A program made the translations under genes and the position numbers. Below the pieces are notes generated by a model. The model was not told the origin of the DNA. It ran no database searches and was given only the letters and a program-made list of their open reading frames with translations. From NCBI GenBank assembly GCA_027063325.1, contig JAMOSA010000286.1, positions 1-5,691 of the forward strand: 5,691 nt of DNA. The letters run 5' to 3'. This DNA is from Campylobacteraceae bacterium (lineage in GTDB: Bacteria > Campylobacterota > Campylobacteria > Campylobacterales > Sulfurovaceae). Every line of letters begins with the position of its first letter. The first letter of the stretch is position 1. This document shows positions 1 through 5,600 of the stretch, in pieces.

Positions 1-42
1 AAATTTATCTCTATTGTCAAGCTGTTTCCACTTTTTTTTTAC

Positions 43-68
43 ACTTTTTCCAAAAAAGTTACTTTTTT
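43..68. terminator. weak A/T hairpin cluster, possible terminator of an upstream gene
   Basis: ACTTTTT (43-49) pairs with AAAAAGT (53-59) across a 3-nt loop. AAAAAAGT (52-59) can instead pair with ACTTTTTT (61-68), so the two hairpins exclude each other. Both stems are almost purely A-T. The second ends in a T-run and could act as a weak bidirectional terminator. Stability is low, and a run of A/T homopolymers could produce this by chance. Confidence 0.2.
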
Positions 69-98
69 CTCTATCTGGGCTATTTGGGCTTACATTAA

Positions 99-104
99 TA
101 TAAT
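99..104 (+). promoter_or_regulatory. second possible -10 box upstream of smpB
   Basis: TATAAT is a perfect sigma-70 -10 hexamer, 83 nt before the smpB start codon. No good -35 lies 16-18 nt upstream; TGGGCT sits there at 17 nt. It could be a distal smpB promoter, but TATAAT arises readily by chance in DNA this AT-rich. Confidence 0.25.
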
Positions 105-140
105 GGTAATATTGGCGTATTTCTCTTTTATGCTTGGTTT

Positions 141-160
141 TTGCTTTTCTTTGTTATGAT
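141..160 (+). promoter_or_regulatory. probable smpB promoter (extended -10 behind a T-rich stretch)
   Basis: TGTTATGAT (152-160) is an extended -10, with TG one base before the hexamer TATGAT (155-160). It is preceded by a run rich in T (138-152). This matches the Campylobacterota sigma-70 style, in which periodic T-rich sequence replaces a conserved -35. TTGGTT (134-139) is a possible -35 but only 15 nt away. Transcription would start near 167, giving a leader of about 20 nt before the ATG at 188. Confidence 0.5.
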
Positions 161-187
161 TACATCAATTAAATATTTGGGGTTTAT

Positions 188-646
188 ATGATAAAAAAGG
201 TTGCTCAAAACAAAAAAGCCAGATATGAGTATGAGATAATTGAAACATATGAAGCTGGTATTGTACTAGAGGGTAATGAGGTAAAAGCACTAAGAAGTGG
301 TAGGGTAAATATAAATGATGCCTATTGTAGATTTATCAAGGGGGAACTTTGGCTGCTAAATGCACACATAGGACATCTTGAGACTACAAACAGAAGTTTT
401 GCCAGAGAAGAAAGAGCCCCAAGAAAACTATTGTTACATAAAAAACAACTTGATAAACTTTTTGGAAAAGTACATAAAGAGGGACTTACAATTGTACCAT
501 TAATGATATATTTCAATGAAAGAAATATCGCAAAAGTATCAATAGCATTGGCAAAAGGTAAAAAGATACATGACAAAAGAGAGACTCTAAAAAGAAGAAC
601 TCTTGATAGAGAAGCTCAACAAGCTATGAAAAATAGAAGTTACTGA
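188..646 (+). CDS. smpB: SsrA (tmRNA)-binding protein SmpB
   Basis: SmpB binds tmRNA and brings it to ribosomes stalled on broken mRNA, allowing trans-translation: the nascent chain is tagged for proteolysis and the ribosome released. At 152 residues the protein has normal family length. The N-terminal segment AQNKKARYEYEI-ETYEAGIVL is typical, as is GNEVKALRSGRVN (29-41), which contains the conserved Glu31 of the tmRNA-contacting face. RKLLLHKKQLDKL (79-91) and the GLTIVPL strand follow. The C-terminal tail carries KGKKIHDKR (123-131), whose DKR occupies the decoding site in the A-site-mimic model known for this family. The start is fixed by the conserved N-terminus. The upstream Shine-Dalgarno is weak, only GGGG at 179-182. 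The gene is probably transcribed alone from the promoter near 155. Its last 7 nt overlap the 3' end of the convergent peptidase gene. The tmRNA gene itself is not in the window. Confidence 0.98.
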   Translation: MIKKVAQNKKARYEYEIIETYEAGIVLEGNEVKALRSGRVNINDAYCRFIKGELWLLNAHIGHLETTNRSFAREERAPRKLLLHKKQLDKLFGKVHKEGLTIVPLMIYFNERNIAKVSIALAKGKKIHDKRETLKRRTLDREAQQAMKNRSY

Positions 647-1266
647 ATATCTTTTGCAGGACTTCTTACACCCCATTTGAATCTGTTTTTATAAAACCCT
701 CTATTTAAGTCTGAAATTGTTACCCCATAAGCTTTGCCGGAACTTGAATGTATAAATTTACCATCTCCTAGATACAATCCACTATGATTTACATAACCTC
801 TGTTTGATGTATCAAAAAATACCAAATCTCCTCTTTGCAACTCATCTTTTTTTAAATGTTTGCCAATTTCAGCCTGATTTCTGGATACTCTGGGTATATC
901 TATACCATTTGTTTTATGCAACCAATATATAAAACCTGAACAATCAAAATGATCAGGACCACTTCCGGAGGGTTGGTATCTGTTGCCTATTTTACTCTTT
1001 GCAAGTGATATAATAGATTCAACCAAAGTATTGTTACTCTCATTTGTATCTACTGTTGATACAGGTTTAGTGTCTGTAGCATTAAGAGGGGAGATTATAA
1101 TAGTCTTACCACCATCTTTGATAATAATTTCACAACCTTTTGGTTTTGTAATTTTGACTATACTACTACCATCACTCTTTTGCTCCAAAGATACATTTAG
1201 CAAACAGGAAGCTGATAGATATACAAAAGAGATACCAAACAACCACATAATCTTATTAAACTTCAT
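640..1266 (-). CDS. secreted NlpC/P60-family peptidoglycan endopeptidase
   Basis: This 208-residue protein has an N-terminal export signal (about 1-20: Lys2/Lys5, then a hydrophobic core). A spacer of about 60 residues follows, rich in Ser/Thr/Asn near its end, and then one NlpC/P60 domain (about 82-200). The catalytic triad is visible: Cys109 in HFDCSGF, His161 in VNHSGLYLGDG, and His173 in KFIHSSS. GDLVFFDT (146-153) and IPRVSRNQ (124-131) are also family hallmarks. Known members are cysteine peptidases that cut peptidoglycan stem peptides, often at or near meso-diaminopimelate, so it should act in the periplasm. Signal cleavage is ambiguous: Cys21 follows LSAS, an imperfect lipobox with Ser at -3, so it could be a lipoprotein or a signal-peptidase-I substrate. 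The start is supported by a strong AGGAG six bases upstream. It is the last gene of the operon, 9 nt after asnB. The exact bond cut cannot be read from the sequence. Confidence 0.94.
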   Translation of the reverse strand: MKFNKIMWLFGISFVYLSASCLLNVSLEQKSDGSSIVKITKPKGCEIIIKDGGKTIIISPLNATDTKPVSTVDTNESNNTLVESIISLAKSKIGNRYQPSGSGPDHFDCSGFIYWLHKTNGIDIPRVSRNQAEIGKHLKKDELQRGDLVFFDTSNRGYVNHSGLYLGDGKFIHSSSGKAYGVTISDLNRGFYKNRFKWGVRSPAKDIQ

Positions 1267-1272
1267 CTTTAT

Positions 1273-1277
1273 CTCCT
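1273..1277 (-). promoter_or_regulatory. strong ribosome binding site of the NlpC/P60 gene, overlapping the asnB stop
   Basis: On the minus strand AGGAG lies 6 nt before the ATG at 1266 and shares two bases with the asnB TAG stop (1278-1276). Ribosomes ending asnB would stand directly on this site, which suggests coupled translation. It is the best Shine-Dalgarno in the operon. Confidence 0.8.
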
Positions 1278-3057
1278 ATTTTAATCTCTTCTCTACCCAA
1301 CGACTCAATATATACAGTGCAAATATATGATGCTTAAATCTTTTGCGTTTTTTGCCTCGCTCTAACAGACTATCAAGTGCTTCATCTTTGAATATACCAA
1401 CCCTTTGTTGTATATCCAGTATCTTTTGCAACTCTCCAGCCTCCTCAAGCCACTCTATAAATGGATAGCTAAACCCTTTTTTCTTACGATGTATTATATC
1501 ATTGTGTACTACACCTTTTAGTGTATCTTTCAGTAACTCTTTTGTATTGCTACCCAACCTTACCGAAGATTCCAAAGAGAATAGATAATCTACCAACTTG
1601 GTATCTAAAAATGGACTTCTTGCCTCTATGCCATGTGCCATAGTAACCCTGTCTAACTTCTTGAGGTATAATTCACTAAGCTGGGTATGAATATCACAAA
1701 AGCTGTACCAATCCAAATACTCACTTCCTCCAAATGATATGAATCTATTATATATTGGCATTATAGATTGCATAGATGTATCATCAGCTACATTCAATCT
1801 AAGTAATCTATTTAATTGCAAATCTGTATATAATTCAGCAGTAGAGCGAAACAGTAAGGTATCACTAAATACTCTTTTGTATCTCTCCCACTCTTTATTC
1901 ATAGAAAAGTTTGCCCGAAAATAGTTTTTGAGCCAATTTTTATATCTTAGTTTACCTGCATCTTCTATATCCAAAAACTCTTTATATAATCTATATCCCA
2001 TAAATAATTCATCACTGCCATCTCCGGTTAATACTACTTTGTATCCACTCTTTGATATCTGCTTCATCATATACCATAATGGTATAGATGCCGGATCCAG
2101 TAAAGGTTCATCGATATGTTCTAACCACTCCTCCATTGACTCTAAAAAATCATCTCTATCCATCTGCAAAGAGTGGTGATTTGAGCCTATATCTCTGGCT
2201 ACAAGAGCAGCCCACTTTCTCTCATCATACTGTTCATATCCACTGTATCCCACACTGAAAGTATCTATCTTATCAATATATCTTGATGCAATTGTAGCAA
2301 CTGCTGAAGAGTCCAGCCCACCAGAGAGCAATGAAGCCCACTTTGTATCAGATGGAATCCTTTTGATAACACTTTGTGAAAAAAGATTAAAAATTGTTGT
2401 TTTGATATTGGTATGTTTGTGTTTGCCAAAACTGTATCTATACCAAAATTTACTATCTATAGTGGAAAAATCTATCTTTACCATTTCACCGCAAGATAGT
2501 TGATTTATACCCCTGTATATTGTAGTTGGAGGAATGGTTGTTTGAAAAAAGAATACTTGAGAAAAGAGTTTTCTATCTATATATCCACCTGTTATAGATT
2601 CAATTGCATCTATTTCACTTGCAAATACAATTGTATTATCTGTTTTGGTATAGTATAGTGGTTTTTTACCAAATCTGTCACGCCATAGTTTAACACCATC
2701 TTGATATACTATTGCAATAGCAAAAAATCCATCTAAATGGAGAGTAAAACTATCACCCCATCTACTGTAGGCTTCAGATATTACAACTATCTCATCAGCA
2801 ATACAATTTAATCTCAATGCCAACTCTTTATAGTTATATATCTCACCGTTAAACAGTATATATCTACCAAATTCATCTAAATATGGTTGTGGTATGGCAT
2901 CTTTGATATTGGTAATAGCCAACCTGTGAGATCCTACTGCCAAATTGCTACCCATAACAAGCATAGAAGAATCCACACCTCTATGCTCCATCTTGTCAAA
3001 TGCCTCTTTTACTTTTGCAGGGGAGTAATCCCCAACTACTCCAAATATAGAACACAT
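1276..3057 (-). CDS. asnB: asparagine synthetase, glutamine-hydrolysing (class II amidotransferase)
   Basis: The family converts aspartate, glutamine and ATP to asparagine, glutamate, AMP and PPi. The 593-residue protein has both domains. The N-terminal Ntn-type glutaminase (about 2-200) starts with nucleophile Cys2 in MCSIFGVVG, which fixes the start codon, and keeps Arg45 (SHRL) and FNGEIYN (69-75). The C-terminal synthetase domain (about 215-590) has the ATP PP-loop SGGLDSS (245-251), LTGDGSDE (343-350), LDRVTMAHGIEARSPFLD (468-485) and RKKKGFSYP (524-532). Two glutaminase motifs differ from the common form. HRGPDxxG reads HRGVDSSM (25-32). The usual SDxEV segment reads ADEIVV (87-92), so the glutamine-binding Asp is either Glu89 or shifted by one residue. 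There is no clear Shine-Dalgarno; the gene begins 1 nt after the upstream stop, suggesting reinitiation. Asparagine synthesis is the default role. Amidation of an envelope precursor is an alternative, given its neighbours. Confidence 0.96.
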   Translation of the reverse strand: MCSIFGVVGDYSPAKVKEAFDKMEHRGVDSSMLVMGSNLAVGSHRLAITNIKDAIPQPYLDEFGRYILFNGEIYNYKELALRLNCIADEIVVISEAYSRWGDSFTLHLDGFFAIAIVYQDGVKLWRDRFGKKPLYYTKTDNTIVFASEIDAIESITGGYIDRKLFSQVFFFQTTIPPTTIYRGINQLSCGEMVKIDFSTIDSKFWYRYSFGKHKHTNIKTTIFNLFSQSVIKRIPSDTKWASLLSGGLDSSAVATIASRYIDKIDTFSVGYSGYEQYDERKWAALVARDIGSNHHSLQMDRDDFLESMEEWLEHIDEPLLDPASIPLWYMMKQISKSGYKVVLTGDGSDELFMGYRLYKEFLDIEDAGKLRYKNWLKNYFRANFSMNKEWERYKRVFSDTLLFRSTAELYTDLQLNRLLRLNVADDTSMQSIMPIYNRFISFGGSEYLDWYSFCDIHTQLSELYLKKLDRVTMAHGIEARSPFLDTKLVDYLFSLESSVRLGSNTKELLKDTLKGVVHNDIIHRKKKGFSYPFIEWLEEAGELQKILDIQQRVGIFKDEALDSLLERGKKRKRFKHHIFALYILSRWVEKRLK

Positions 3058-3058
3058 A

Positions 3059-4492
3059 CTACATTAAAATCATCATTATCAACTCTTGGGGGGCATATTT
3101 GGTACCATTTATTATCACCTTGCCACCCTCAATCTGACCCTTTAGATGATATAACCCTTCACTAAATTTTGCCAACCCTTTGTTTGCCATTGACTCTAGT
3201 ACAAACAAAGCATTTGGATATAGAGCTTTTATAACATCAGCTTCCAAATTAATATCAAATTTACCAGATATTAATTTGTCTGGATTGGTAGCTATACGCA
3301 AAAGTATAGTCATAAAATCACCTCTGATTGGTTCACCTGTATAGTATGCATCAAACTTGATACTGCTAAGTCTGTCAGCTTTGATATTTTGCTTGAATAC
3401 TAAATGTGTTTTATGTGGAATAATAGCTTTACCTATGGATATAAGGGTATCAGACTCTATTGACTGAAGCTCTAAAATAGCCCTTTGCATACCTCTTTCA
3501 TCACCAACTTTTACCGAGTTTGCCAACTCTTTTTCTATTTGGGACTGTTTTTGTTGTACTCTAATAAGTCCAGCTAATCCTGATATACCAATATGCTCTA
3601 ACTTCCAACTACCATCAATAGACTCTATGCCTCCCAAACTCTTTTGCAAAGATGGTGTTAAAATTTGAATAGACTCATCTAACTTAATTGTGGCATATTT
3701 TGTATCTTTTTCTCTGTCTATACTGATATTTGTATAACCTCTACCGCATATACTCAGCCCCTTTTTGAGATCAATATCCAAACATACCTTATTGGCCGAA
3801 ACTCTGTAAAATCCAAATAACAATTCACTCTTTTTGTCATACTCATCTATCTTATACTTAATCTTTAGTTGATATATCTGCAATGATTTAGACTCTACCA
3901 ATGATTTGGCTGTAACTTCATCGGTAGTAATATCTACTCTGTTTTTAATACCGTTGAGTAATCCTTCAGAGGTTATTTTTATCTCTTTTGTATCTATCTT
4001 TAGAGCCTCTTTTGGATACTCCAAAGATATACTTGAGAGTTTAATTCTATCTTTGATACTATTTTTGTATCCAATAGTAGTAGTGTATCTTATATTTACA
4101 GGTTCTTTCAATCTTTGGCTCAATCTATTTTTAATATCTGCCTTAAGATAGTTGACAAGATTTATACTGCCACTAAGCCTCATACATCCAAACTCTATAC
4201 CCTTTTTTGTAAAGAGTACAGGACCATATGATATATTTACATCAAGCAGTACTCTATCTTGTTTAAATAGATACCTTAGTGTATTACTCTTTAATGCAAT
4301 ATCTATAACAGCTTTGCCACCACTAAGATCGAAATTATGTTTACCAAGTGTCGCTTTTATATCATTACCAAACAGTGTGTTTAATCGGTTTATATATGCA
4401 TCAATGCAATCTTGTGACTTCTGTACACTATATACTCTACTTCCAACTGTTACAACAACCAATAACAGAATAATCCACAATACCCTTCTCAT
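3059..4492 (-). CDS. membrane-anchored YdgA/DUF945-like protein
   Basis: This 477-residue protein has an N-terminal membrane segment (about 4-18, VLWIILLLVVVTVG after Arg2-Arg3). The remainder is mostly beta-rich and probably periplasmic. It resembles the YdgA/DUF945 family of Gram-negative bacteria in overall plan: a similar length (E. coli YdgA is about 500 residues), a single N-terminal anchor, SYGPVLFTKKGIEFG (88-102) resembling the family's HGPxP region, and a C-terminal GQIEGGKVIINGTKY (452-466) like the closing DG-x-L-x-LNG strand pair. A charged helical stretch (about 305-346) interrupts the beta-rich sequence. The molecular role of the family is not well established, and I infer none beyond an envelope location. 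The start is supported by AAGG (4502-4499) six bases upstream. It is the first gene of the operon, and its TAG is 1 nt from the asnB ATG. Family assignment is by eye; the gene itself is secure. Confidence 0.85.
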   Translation of the reverse strand: MRRVLWIILLLVVVTVGSRVYSVQKSQDCIDAYINRLNTLFGNDIKATLGKHNFDLSGGKAVIDIALKSNTLRYLFKQDRVLLDVNISYGPVLFTKKGIEFGCMRLSGSINLVNYLKADIKNRLSQRLKEPVNIRYTTTIGYKNSIKDRIKLSSISLEYPKEALKIDTKEIKITSEGLLNGIKNRVDITTDEVTAKSLVESKSLQIYQLKIKYKIDEYDKKSELLFGFYRVSANKVCLDIDLKKGLSICGRGYTNISIDREKDTKYATIKLDESIQILTPSLQKSLGGIESIDGSWKLEHIGISGLAGLIRVQQKQSQIEKELANSVKVGDERGMQRAILELQSIESDTLISIGKAIIPHKTHLVFKQNIKADRLSSIKFDAYYTGEPIRGDFMTILLRIATNPDKLISGKFDINLEADVIKALYPNALFVLESMANKGLAKFSEGLYHLKGQIEGGKVIINGTKYAPQELIMMILM

Positions 4493-4525
4493 AACTTACC
4501 TTCAAATATTAAAAACTTATAAGCT

Positions 4526-4563
4526 ATATTATCAAAATATAATTCTATTGTATATTAAATCAA
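4526..4563 (-). promoter_or_regulatory. candidate promoter(s) for the three-gene operon
   Basis: Two overlapping readings fit. One is TTGATT (4563-4558), a 16-nt spacer, then TATATT (4541-4536). The other is an extended -10, TG-A-TAATAT (4534-4526), behind a T-rich stretch. Both would start transcription shortly before the DUF945 gene. Neither is a strong consensus, but no later gene in the operon has room for its own intergenic promoter. Confidence 0.4.
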
Positions 4564-4571
4564 AACTATCA

Positions 4572-4603
4572 CCAATTTTTGATATACTCTCACACCAAAT
4601 TGG
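4572..4603. repeat. inverted repeat CCAATTT / AAATTGG around the CorA-like gene's -10
   Basis: CCAATTT (4572-4578) and AAATTGG (4597-4603) are perfect 7-bp inverted arms separated by 18 nt. That spacer contains the extended -10 (4580-4588) and the likely transcription start. The position would suit an operator, but the arms are AT-rich, the whole could be chance, and no regulator is known. Confidence 0.4.
4576..4588 (+). promoter_or_regulatory. probable promoter of the CorA-like gene (extended -10)
   Basis: TTTTTGATATACT combines a T-run with TG-A-TATACT (4580-4588), an extended -10 of the type common in Campylobacterota. No clear -35 is seen. Transcription would begin near 4595, giving a leader of about 40 nt. 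Confidence 0.5.
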
Positions 4604-4626
4604 AGACTAATCCAATAAAAATTTCC

Positions 4627-4634
4627 AAGGTGAT
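4627..4634 (+). promoter_or_regulatory. ribosome binding site of the CorA-like gene
   Basis: AAGGTGAT contains AGGTGAT, complementary to the 3' end of 16S rRNA, and AAGG sits 6 nt before the ATG at 4637. It supports that start over any internal methionine. Confidence 0.7.
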
Positions 4635-4636
4635 AT

Positions 4637-5449
4637 ATGCAGCTGAATAAAGAGAGTATAAATGAACTTCTTTTAGAAGAGATTGAGAGTGAAGAACACC
4701 CCTCTGATTTTGATACAACTAGTGAATATAGTGTATTGATTCTTAGATTACCATCTATTACAAATAGTGAACTCAAAATAGATTCATTGGCATTTGTACT
4801 CAAAAATGGTACAGTATTTAGATACAATAGAGACAAACAGATATTTGAAGAGTTGGGAGATTTTACTAACCTACATAGCTTCTTGGATAATCGTATAGAT
4901 AAACTAATCAGAGAAATTAGAGAATATCATATAGAGATAGATAGATTGGAAGAGAGTCTGTATGAGTCTGAAAATGATAGAAATTTTAATGCAAAATGGA
5001 TGCTGTACAAAAAAGATATTTCACTGATAAATAGATTAATGTTTCATGCAGTTGTTGCATTTGAACTATTTAATGCAAAGTATCGCAAATACAAAGAGTA
5101 TGACAAATTGCTCTTTGATGATTTGACTGAGCATATGAAAAGAGTCAGGGATTTGGCTTCTGCTGGTATGGAAAAACTTGATAATATTCATGATTTTTAC
5201 AGAGCATCAGTAGATGAGAGAATGAATAGAAATATGTATTGGCTCACAATAATATCTGCCATATTTTTACCCCTTACATTAGTAACAGGTTTCTTTGGTA
5301 TGAATACAGGTGGTTTGCCATATACCAATACACCAGATGGTACTATGAAAGTAGTAATATTGTCACTGATACTAGAAGGATTATTTTTAGCTATGTTTAT
5401 AGCATTTGGTAGAGTAAAAAGAGAGAAGTTTTCAAGAAAAAATAGATAG
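4637..5449 (+). CDS. CorA/ZntB-family divalent metal cation transporter
   Basis: This 270-residue inner-membrane protein belongs to the CorA superfamily of pentameric metal channels. It has a cytoplasmic N-terminal domain (about 1-195) with long charged helices from about 78 onward, then two C-terminal membrane helices (about 200-219 and 237-257). The signature GMN is present at 221-223, in VTGFFGMNTGG. The segment NRNMYWLTIISAIFLPLTLV (197-216) is highly typical of the family, and the tail after TM2 is basic. The loop between helices is GGLPYTNTPDGT rather than the MPEL loop of classical magnesium CorA. This recalls the ZntB/CorA-II branch, so Mg2+, Zn2+ or another divalent ion remains possible. 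At 270 residues it is shorter than E. coli CorA or ZntB (somewhat over 300), with the reduction in the N-terminal beta domain. It is transcribed alone, divergently from the DUF945 operon. The family is certain; the transported ion is not. Confidence 0.95.
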   Translation: MQLNKESINELLLEEIESEEHPSDFDTTSEYSVLILRLPSITNSELKIDSLAFVLKNGTVFRYNRDKQIFEELGDFTNLHSFLDNRIDKLIREIREYHIEIDRLEESLYESENDRNFNAKWMLYKKDISLINRLMFHAVVAFELFNAKYRKYKEYDKLLFDDLTEHMKRVRDLASAGMEKLDNIHDFYRASVDERMNRNMYWLTIISAIFLPLTLVTGFFGMNTGGLPYTNTPDGTMKVVILSLILEGLFLAMFIAFGRVKREKFSRKNR

Positions 5450-5469
5450 TTATCTTATATTAAACTATC
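5445..5469 (+). terminator. weak hairpin over the CorA-like gene's stop codon
   Basis: GATAGTT (5445-5451) and AACTATC (5463-5469) form a perfect 7-bp stem with an 11-nt loop. The stem has only two G-C pairs, includes the TAG stop, and no T-run follows. It is therefore a poor intrinsic terminator, listed because nothing better ends this transcript. Confidence 0.2.
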
Positions 5470-5519
5470 ACTTCTATGGCACTATCAACTCATTATTTAC
5501 TACTCTACCATATAGTGCT

Positions 5520-5542
5520 ATAGATATATTTTTGATATCTAT
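5520..5542. repeat. 8-bp AT-rich inverted repeat
   Basis: ATAGATAT (5520-5527) and ATATCTAT (5535-5542) are perfect inverted arms around the 7-nt loop ATTTTTG. It lies inside the doubtful minus-strand frame. Just beside it, ATAGTGC (5512-5518) is the inverse of GCACTAT (5479-5485). They could form a weak structure at the end of the CorA-like transcript or be chance in AT-rich DNA. Confidence 0.3.
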
Positions 5543-5600
5543 TAAAGTAGTAACTCTTTGTAGGTTCCTGAGTTTCTCATAGGACACCCAAAAATGAATC

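Larger units (their letters stand above)
1..187. other. AT-rich leader upstream of smpB, no gene recognised
   Basis: No convincing coding frame is visible on either strand. The stretch holds a T9 tract (32-40), A/T-only inverted repeats (43-68), two copies of TGGGCT spaced 9 nt apart (76-81 and 85-90), and two -10-like hexamers (99-104 and 155-160). On the minus strand a perfect TTGACA lies at 20-15, pointing out of the window. Its -10 would fall outside the window, so a divergent upstream gene is possible but cannot be shown. Confidence 0.6.
4493..4636. other. divergent intergenic region between the DUF945-asnB-NlpC operon and the CorA-like gene
   Basis: These 144 nt must hold the start signals for both directions. 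Visible in order are the minus-strand Shine-Dalgarno (4499-4502), the 8-bp palindrome CTTATAAG (4516-4523), minus-strand promoter candidates (4526-4563), the plus-strand extended -10 (4580-4588) bracketed by a 7-bp inverted repeat, and the plus-strand Shine-Dalgarno (4627-4634). The putative promoters lie back to back only about 20 nt apart, so one regulator could affect both. Confidence 0.7.

Noticed and set aside
15..20. Perfect TTGACA on the minus strand as a promoter for a leftward gene
   Set aside because: The matching -10 would fall outside the window, so it cannot be assessed; a single hexamer is not enough to annotate.
76..90. TGGGCT repeated with a 9-nt period as an operator or iteron-like site
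   Set aside because: There are only two short copies and no third unit or dyad; too little to support a function.
983..1330. A 115-codon plus-strand open frame opposite the peptidase gene and the end of asnB
   Set aside because: It covers the antisense of two solid genes, is hydrophobic by virtue of AT-rich antisense codons, and shows no motif.
4516..4523. Palindrome CTTATAAG between the operon promoter and its first gene
   Set aside because: An 8-bp palindrome of mostly A and T is expected by chance in DNA this AT-rich, and it is not repeated elsewhere in the region.
4152..4610. A 152-codon open frame on the plus strand opposite the start of the DUF945-like gene
   Set aside because: Its composition is that of an antisense shadow (rich in Leu, Ile, Ser and Tyr, with no domain pattern), it has no convincing binding site, and it lies over a well-supported gene.
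4555..4836. A 93-codon minus-strand open frame opposite the start of the CorA-like gene
   Set aside because: It is the antisense of the channel's N-terminus and would overlap both divergent promoters; no binding site or recognisable domain.
5477..5492. TGGCAC resembling the -24 element of a sigma-54 promoter
   Set aside because: The required GC of the -12 element (TTGC) is missing at the right spacing; the sequence there reads CAAC followed by TCA.
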